DNA from: JAGLOK01 sp963675575
GTDB lineage: Bacteria > Bacillota > Clostridia > Christensenellales > UMGS416
NCBI GenBank assembly: GCA_963675575.1
Contig: OY776378.1
Location: forward strand, 620,001 to 684,000
Direction of reading: 5' to 3'
Length of the DNA: 64,000 nt
Positions 59,443 through 64,000 of this stretch are shown piece by piece; within the stretch, counting starts at the first letter, position 1; every line of letters begins with the position of its first letter. The notes below the pieces were generated by a model. The model saw only the letters and a list, made by a program, of their open reading frames with translations, was not told the origin of the DNA and ran no database searches. Both the position numbers and the translations under genes were made by a program.

Positions 59443-60363
59443 ATGAAAAAAGTTAATGTTGGAAACGAAATAAAAAACGCATCGCAGATAATATACGGTT
59501 GCATGAGGATAGCGGATATTCCGGCAAACCAGGCAGAAAAGCTCATTGGCACAGCTATGGATTGTGGTATAAACATGTTTGACCATGCGGATATTTACGG
59601 CAACGGGAAAAGTGAAGAAGTGTTCTCTAGCGCGCAAAAGGTGCTTAAGATAAAAAGAGAAGAAATAATCATACAATCAAAATGCGGTATAAGAGATGGC
59701 TTTTATGACAGCTCGGCCGAGCATATCCTAAAATCGGTTGAAGGAAGCCTTAAGCGTCTTGGGACGGATTACCTTGATATGCTGCTCATACACAGACCCG
59801 ATGCTTTAGCGGATGCGGATGAAATAGCGCAAGCATTTCTAACCCTTAGAAAATCGGGCAAAGTGAAATATTTTGGCGTAAGTAATCATAATCCAATGCA
59901 AATTGAACTTTTAAAAAAAAGTTATGACGGTCAGATAATCGCCAACCAGCTGCAGCTTTCCATAACAAATTCAGGAATGTTTGATTCCGGCATATTCGCA
60001 AATATGCAAAATGAAGAGCATTCAATCGATCGTGATGGGCATATATTGAATTATTGCGCGATAAACGATATTACGATTCAGGCATGGTCGCCATTCAATT
60101 ATGGTTTTTTTGACGGAATATTTTTGGACAGCCCGAAGTTCCTTAAGCTGAATGAAAAGCTTGATGAACTCGCTATCAAGTATGACGCGGATAAATCCGC
60201 GGTCGCAGCCGCTTGGATAATGAAACCTCCAATGGGAATACAGCCTATAATCGGCACAACCAAGACTGAGCGGATAAAGAATATCTGCAAGGCAAGTGAA
60301 TTTGAGATTACACGGAAAGAATGGTACGAACTTTATCTTTCAACGGGCAAAATATTGCCTTAA
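59443..60363 (+). CDS. Aldo/keto reductase
   Basis: A 306-residue NAD(P)H-dependent aldo/keto reductase of the YdhF-like group. The catalytic tetrad is visible: Asp and Tyr in FDHADIYGNGKSE, Lys in IQSKCGI, and His in LLIHRPDA. The cofactor site follows in WSPFNYG and QPIIGTTKTERIKNI. The start is ATG 59443 with an AAAGAAG site; an in-frame ATG at 59413 adds a Lys/Glu-rich tail without a better ribosome site. The substrate cannot be told from sequence. It is a single gene, divergent from the small membrane proteins and convergent with the pentapeptide gene. Confidence 0.9.
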   Translation: MKKVNVGNEIKNASQIIYGCMRIADIPANQAEKLIGTAMDCGINMFDHADIYGNGKSEEVFSSAQKVLKIKREEIIIQSKCGIRDGFYDSSAEHILKSVEGSLKRLGTDYLDMLLIHRPDALADADEIAQAFLTLRKSGKVKYFGVSNHNPMQIELLKKSYDGQIIANQLQLSITNSGMFDSGIFANMQNEEHSIDRDGHILNYCAINDITIQAWSPFNYGFFDGIFLDSPKFLKLNEKLDELAIKYDADKSAVAAAWIMKPPMGIQPIIGTTKTERIKNICKASEFEITRKEWYELYLSTGKILP

Positions 60364-60384
60364 ATCGTACTTGCTTCATAAAAT

Positions 60385-60999
60385 TTATAGATCGGAACAT
60401 ATGGCGCCGTGTGCTTCGGCGATAAGCACAGCTTGCTTGATGTCTATTTTGGTGTTTTTTAAAGAAATGTTTTTTAAATCCACGCCATCCAATTTCGCAT
60501 TCCTTAAATCAGCGCCTTTTAAGTTTGCGTAAGAAAGTATTGCCTGAGTTAAATCGGACGAACGAAGATTGGCGTTTTCAAGGTTGCATTTAAACAAATA
60601 TGCGTTTTTAAAATTGACTTTCTCCAAGTTCATTTTTTTAAGATTGCATTCAGGTAGATTCACATATGACCAGTCGCCGCCTAATATGTTTATCCCTATT
60701 ATATTTGCCTCTGCAAAATTGGAACCCATCAATTTACACTCATTGAATGTGGATCCGAAAAGATTGGCGAACTTGAAAGTACAGTTGGTGAACGCAGAAT
60801 TTTTGTGTATCGACGCATTCATTTTAGCAGCGGAAAAATCACATTGTGAAAATTCGCAGTTTTGCGTTTGAATGTCTTCCATATTAGTACCCTTAAATTT
60901 GCATTTTTCAAATCTGCATTTAACGTAGCCTCTTTCAGATAAATCCGTGTTTGAAAAATCTTGCTCTATATATTCTTGGTCATTGATTGTTTTTTGCAT
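60385..60999 (-). CDS. Pentapeptide-repeat protein, Qnr-like
   Basis: A 204-residue right-handed quadrilateral beta-helix. Nearly the whole protein reads as A(D/N)Lxx-type pentapeptides (for example FSNTD LSERG.., CDFSA, CTFKF ANLFG, ANLKG ADLRN AKLDG VDLKN). Length and C-terminal end (GVDLKN then KIDIKQAVLIAEAHGA) resemble Qnr proteins, which end GVDLQGVKLDNYQASLL.. and protect DNA gyrase from quinolones. A single break near the middle (ILGGDWSYVNLP) could be a loop. Chromosomal Qnr-like proteins are known in Clostridia and Enterococcus. Gyrase protection is inferred only. Confidence 0.85.
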   Translation of the reverse strand: MQKTINDQEYIEQDFSNTDLSERGYVKCRFEKCKFKGTNMEDIQTQNCEFSQCDFSAAKMNASIHKNSAFTNCTFKFANLFGSTFNECKLMGSNFAEANIIGINILGGDWSYVNLPECNLKKMNLEKVNFKNAYLFKCNLENANLRSSDLTQAILSYANLKGADLRNAKLDGVDLKNISLKNTKIDIKQAVLIAEAHGAICSDL

Positions 61000-61071
61000 A
61001 TATTTTGTATGATAGATAAATTGGTATCATACTGTCCTTTCGTATTTTAACGTAGTAGCCGCATTGTCAAA

Positions 61072-61620
61072 CTATTGCTTTTCGCCACCTTCAGGATTGG
61101 GAGCGTTTTTGTCAGCCTTTTTGTCTTTTCGCTTAATGAAAATGGTATACCCTAGCTTTATTATTGATGCGATAGGTACAGCAAAAAGCAATCCCCAAAA
61201 GCCTAAAAACATGGAAGCTATCACAACCACCACAATTATAATCAAAGGGCTTAAATCAACACTTTTGCCCACGACAAGGGGAGTGATTAAAAACTGATCG
61301 ACGGTTTGAATGCCAATACAAAAAATAACTATGTATAAAGCATTGATAGGCTGCTGAAAAACTGTTACCAAAGCGCAGATTATAAGCACTGCCCATGGGC
61401 CTACAATTGGGATAACGTTTCCAACTCCGGCAATAAGCGCAAGAAGCCACGCCGGCTTTATGCCGAGAAAATAGCAAAAGAAATAGGTGGCAACAGCCAC
61501 TATTGCGCTGGCGATTACTTTACCCGCCATATATTTGCCAACCGTCTCAACTGAGCCGAATGCAAATTTATTCAGCTTTGTTTTAAAGTCATCATTTTGC
61601 GGTTCTTTATTATGTGGCAT
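61072..61620 (-). CDS. Half-size AI-2E family transporter
   Basis: A 182-residue protein matching the C-terminal half of the AI-2E/PerM family, whose members are usually about 340-380 residues. The conserved parts are GKYMAGKVIASAIVAVATYFFCYFLGIKPAWLLALIAGVGNVIPIVGPW, then QTVDQFLITPLVVGKSVDLSPLIIIVVVV and MFLGFWGLLFAVPIASIIK. About five membrane spans are present. The start is ATG 61620, 8 nt after the alcohol dehydrogenase stop, so there is no room for the missing N-terminal half. It is either a compact family member or a truncated gene. Substrate unknown. Confidence 0.82.
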   Translation of the reverse strand: MPHNKEPQNDDFKTKLNKFAFGSVETVGKYMAGKVIASAIVAVATYFFCYFLGIKPAWLLALIAGVGNVIPIVGPWAVLIICALVTVFQQPINALYIVIFCIGIQTVDQFLITPLVVGKSVDLSPLIIIVVVVIASMFLGFWGLLFAVPIASIIKLGYTIFIKRKDKKADKNAPNPEGGEKQ

Positions 61621-61628
61621 AAACTACC

Positions 61629-62792
61629 TCATTTCGCAAGTTCATATATATTTACTATGTCATCCACTGAAAGACGCACAAAGCTGCCGTCCTCTCCGCA
61701 TTTTTTCGCCATTTCGCGGAATCTATCGGTGGGAAGTCCCATTTCCCTGAAAGATGTGGGCATCCCTATTGATTGCGCAAACCGCTCAAATCTTTTGATG
61801 CCCTCCACGGCTATTTCTTCATCGCTTCCGAAAGAGCTGTCAACCTTCCACACTCTTCGCGCAAATTGTTTGAACCGGATTATATCGTGTTTATAAACAT
61901 ATTTCATCCAAGCGGGGAAAATAACGGCGAGTCCGGCTCCGTGTGCGGACTCAGGATAAAGCGCACCCATTTCATGCTGCATGTGGTGCGAAGCCCAATC
62001 CCCGCTCCTTCCGGTGCTTAAGAGGTTATTGTGGGCGATGGTGGAGGCCCACATTATCTGTGCGCGCGCGTTATAGTCATGGGGATTATCCATAACAGTT
62101 GGAGCGTGCAAGATAACGGTTTGCATTGTCGACTCACAAAGTCTATCCGTGAAATCTACATCTTGAGTGTTGGTGAAGTATCTTTCCATCACATGAGCCA
62201 GTATATCGATGATGCCGCAAGCCGTTTGATAGGGTGGAAGGGTATAGGTGAGCTTAGGGTTTAAAATTGCGAACTCCGGTATTATATGCTCGCTCTTGCA
62301 ACTTTTTTTTAAATTATCCTCGTCTTTGTTTATAACGCATGAACTGCTTGACTCGCTGCCGGTCGCCGCGAGGGTCAAGATTACGCCCAAGGGGAGTGCC
62401 TGAGAAATTGTCGCAGTTTTCTTATTTATGAAAAAATCCCATACATCGCCTTCGTATAGAGCGCCTGCCGCTATGGCTTTGGCTGAGTCAATAACACTTC
62501 CGCCGCCCACCGCCAAAATGAAATCTATCTTGTTTTTTTTACATATTTCTATTCCCTTTTGGACTAAAGACAGCCTTGGGTTTGGCAAAACACCGCCCAG
62601 TTCGACGAATTGAACACCGTTTCCTTTAAGGGAGCTTATGACTTTTTCATAAAGCCCGCTTTTTTTAATCGAGCCTCCGCCGTAATGCAAAAGAACTTTT
62701 TTGTATTTTAAAGATATTTCACTTCCTACGCTGTTTTCGGTTTCTTTTCCGAATATTATTTTAGTTTTGTTTTGAAATATAAAATTATCCAT
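61629..62792 (-). CDS. Iron-containing alcohol dehydrogenase (butanol dehydrogenase type)
   Basis: A 387-residue group III alcohol dehydrogenase, like clostridial BdhA/B and YqhD. The N-terminal Rossmann-like domain has VLLHYGGGSIKKSGLY and the nucleotide-binding ILAVGGGSVIDSAKAIA. Metal ligands are in the C-terminal domain: Asp and His in ACGIIDILAHVMERYF, and the two histidines near HHMQHEMG and SAHGAGLA. It reduces aldehydes to alcohols with NAD(P)H. Its stop is 8 nt from the AI-2E gene. In a fermenting organism with hydrogenases it provides another electron sink. Confidence 0.93.
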   Translation of the reverse strand: MDNFIFQNKTKIIFGKETENSVGSEISLKYKKVLLHYGGGSIKKSGLYEKVISSLKGNGVQFVELGGVLPNPRLSLVQKGIEICKKNKIDFILAVGGGSVIDSAKAIAAGALYEGDVWDFFINKKTATISQALPLGVILTLAATGSESSSSCVINKDEDNLKKSCKSEHIIPEFAILNPKLTYTLPPYQTACGIIDILAHVMERYFTNTQDVDFTDRLCESTMQTVILHAPTVMDNPHDYNARAQIMWASTIAHNNLLSTGRSGDWASHHMQHEMGALYPESAHGAGLAVIFPAWMKYVYKHDIIRFKQFARRVWKVDSSFGSDEEIAVEGIKRFERFAQSIGMPTSFREMGLPTDRFREMAKKCGEDGSFVRLSVDDIVNIYELAK

Positions 62793-62864
62793 AGATATCC
62801 TTTTATAATAAGCGTTGATTTAATTATATTTTTTATAATTGTCAAAGTCAAAAAATAAATAAAT

Positions 62865-62894
62865 TTGCATTAAAAAAGCGCGTTAATATATAAT
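62865..62894 (+). promoter_or_regulatory. Promoter of hinT
   Basis: TTGCAT (62865-62870), 18 nt, TATAAT (62889-62894), 27 nt upstream of the hinT ATG. Confidence 0.5.
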
Positions 62895-62921
62895 AGAAAA
62901 AAAGAAACAAAGGTGAGTTTT

Positions 62922-63263
62922 ATGAGTGAATGCATTTTTTGTAAAATAGTAAAAGGTGAAATTCCCTGCACCAAAGTGTATGAGGATGAAATGACCATAG
63001 CTTTTAATGATATTTCGCCCAAGGCTCCGATACATGTGGTTGTAATACCAAAAAAACATATCTCAAATATCATGGAAGCGTCAAAAGATAAAGAGCTTAT
63101 CGCCGCTGTCACAAACGCCGTTTCCGAGGTCGCAAAAACTCTGGATATTGACAAGAACGGCTTTAGAACAGTTGCAAACACGGGACATGACGGCGGACAA
63201 AGTGTAGACCATTTTCATTTCCATGTTCTGGCAGGCAAAGTCTATGGAGAAAATTTTGGCTGA
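62922..63263 (+). CDS. hinT: HIT-family purine nucleoside phosphoramidase HinT
   Basis: A 113-residue histidine-triad hydrolase that cleaves AMP-lysine and other phosphoramidates. The N-terminal CIFCKIVKGEIPCTKVYED and the metal-binding cysteine pair are present, and the triad lies in VDHFHFHVLAGK (HxHxH) near the C-terminus. The start is ATG 62922 with AAAGGTGAG; an in-frame GTG at 62913 overlaps the ribosome site. It precedes rpsU, a frequent Firmicute neighbour. Confidence 0.95.
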   Translation: MSECIFCKIVKGEIPCTKVYEDEMTIAFNDISPKAPIHVVVIPKKHISNIMEASKDKELIAAVTNAVSEVAKTLDIDKNGFRTVANTGHDGGQSVDHFHFHVLAGKVYGENFG

Positions 63264-63292
63264 TTTACTAAAATAATTGTAAAAAAAATCAA

Positions 63293-63321
63293 TTGACATC
63301 GCGTGGGTTGATTAGTATAAT
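63293..63321 (+). promoter_or_regulatory. Consensus promoter of rpsU
   Basis: Perfect TTGACA (63293-63298), 17 nt, perfect TATAAT (63316-63321). The roughly 145-nt leader holds a small GGCTT/AAGCC hairpin; no known S21 leader element was recognised. Confidence 0.8.
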
Positions 63322-63468
63322 AACCATTGTGTTTTTTAAGCAATAGAGATATTTAAAAATCTTTTTGATTAATGGTATATGTATCTTTAAAAGGCTTTAA
63401 AAGCCATTTTGAGAACAGAGCATACTATAAAAACACAAGCCCTTAATATGGAAGGGGGGGAAACGAGC

Positions 63469-63648
63469 ATGTCAGAAGTTAAAGTTGGCGAAAACGAATC
63501 TCTCGAAAGTGCATTACGCAGATTCAAACGTAAGTGTGCGCGCAGCGGTGTATTAGCCGAGGTGCGTAAGCGTGAGCATTATGAAAAGCCCAGCGTAAAA
63601 AGAAAAAAGAAAGCTGAAGCTGCCAGAAAGAAGCGCAATAAGCGCTAA
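63469..63648 (+). CDS. rpsU: 30S ribosomal protein S21
   Basis: Small-subunit protein S21, 59 residues and very basic. The family pattern is SEVKVGENESLESALRRFKRKCARSGVLAEVRKREHYEKPS followed by a Lys/Arg-rich tail. The start is ATG 63469 behind GGAAGGGGGG; an in-frame ATG at 63409 would add 20 atypical residues. It has its own very strong promoter and a terminator 25 nt after the stop. Confidence 0.96.
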   Translation: MSEVKVGENESLESALRRFKRKCARSGVLAEVRKREHYEKPSVKRKKKAEAARKKRNKR

Positions 63649-63672
63649 ACCAGGGTTATATTTGAAATTCTT

Positions 63673-63695
63673 AGCACCGTGAAAACGGTGCTTTT
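63673..63695 (+). terminator. Terminator after rpsU
   Basis: AGCACCGT-GAAA-ACGGTGCT with a GAAA tetraloop and T4. Confidence 0.85.
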
Positions 63696-63824
63696 GGTTT
63701 ACTCTGATTAAATTTTATGGTAAATTTATAACCCTATTTATTATTTATTGCAAGAAAATTGTTATTAGTAATTTCAAAAGTGTAGTATAATTAATTCATA
63801 ATATCTCCATATAGGAGGGTTGCT

Positions 63825-64000
63825 TTGAATATACTTTATGCAAGTGAATCATTTACTCCGCAATATGACGGAGTCGCAATTTGTGCTGAAAATTATGCAA
63901 ATATTATTAACGAAAAATACGGTAGAAGTTATATTTTAGTTCCCAGGGAAGAAAACAGGCGGGAAGAAGATTTTAAATATGAAGTACTTCAGTGCCCTTC
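63825..64000 (+). CDS. Glycosyltransferase family 4-type protein (5' part only)
   Basis: The reading frame starts at TTG 63825, 5 nt after AGGAGGG, and is open to the window edge (58 codons seen). The N-terminus, NILYASESFTPQYDGVAICAENYANII, fits the first strand and nucleotide-sugar loop of GT-B glycosyltransferases of families 4/1, which begin with MxIxxxSExFxPxxxGVA. The rest of the enzyme, including the donor-binding domain, lies outside the window. Confidence 0.75.
   Translation, partial: MNILYASESFTPQYDGVAICAENYANIINEKYGRSYILVPREENRREEDFKYEVLQCP

Noticed and set aside
1..64000. CRISPR arrays, insertion sequences, rRNA genes
   Set aside because: No regularly spaced direct repeats, transposase frames with terminal repeats, or rRNA-like sequences were seen on either strand.

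Overview
The window looks like part of a chromosome from an anaerobic, fermentative, low-GC Firmicute of the class Clostridia (inference). The evidence is the gene order plsX-acpP-rnc-smc-ftsY-ylxM-ffh-rpsP-khpA-rimM-trmD-rplS, sigma-A promoters with TATAAT boxes, strong Shine-Dalgarno sites, frequent TTG/GTG starts, a formate-THF ligase, a PduL phosphotransacylase, and two NAD-linked [FeFe]-hydrogenase operons. No sporulation gene or phage module was recognised.

Layout. 1-12.2 kb: the end of a secreted peptidoglycan-binding protein, then the lipid/ribosome/SRP housekeeping cluster. A membrane protein of unknown function sits between smc and ftsY. 12.3-16.3 kb: pduL, an unknown gene, fhs and recX. 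16.2-20.6 kb: a minus-strand moxR-DUF58-transglutaminase operon. 20.8-24.8 kb: birA, an S58 peptidase, an AcpS-NnrD fusion and a YitT transporter. 24.8-31.6 kb (minus): a multi-PAS histidine kinase and a galK-amidohydrolase-galT operon. 31.9-34.2 kb: an archaeal-type phosphoglycerate mutase and a lipoprotein. 34.4-38.4 kb (minus): hydCBA operon 1, with a perfect Rex-type operator upstream. 38.8-43 kb: a YfbK-like vWA lipoprotein, two alpha/beta hydrolases and a MarR regulator with a probable operator. 43-51.4 kb is an accessory stretch: a small charged protein, a membrane protein, a TIR-Ig fusion, a PPK2 kinase and an ABC ATPase (both with frame disruptions), an ABC permease, a zinc-ribbon/deoxyribosyltransferase-like protein, a DUF2161 nuclease-like protein and a DUF975 protein. 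51.5-57.6 kb: tRNA-Pro(GGG), fapA, and hydCBA operon 2 led by a 30-residue cysteine peptide. 57.6-64 kb: SMP-30 lactonase, small membrane proteins, an aldo/keto reductase, a Qnr-like pentapeptide protein, a half-size AI-2E protein, an alcohol dehydrogenase, hinT, rpsU and the start of a glycosyltransferase.

How the parts work together. Redox balance is the dominant metabolic theme: two NADH-linked hydrogenases (one apparently Rex-controlled), an alcohol dehydrogenase, PduL for acyl-phosphate formation and Fhs for one-carbon flux. Observations most worth checking are: four genes whose -10 box lies 6-7 nt from the ATG (leaderless transcripts); paired 24-bp inverted repeats around a consensus promoter of ylxM-ffh; the MarR operator; the TIR-Ig fusion next to a membrane protein; the AcpS-NnrD fusion; the A9 and U-UUA-AAA frame disruptions in ppk2 and the ABC ATPase; and a 23-bp hairpin that includes the 3' end of tRNA-Pro. 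No CRISPR array, insertion sequence or rRNA was seen.
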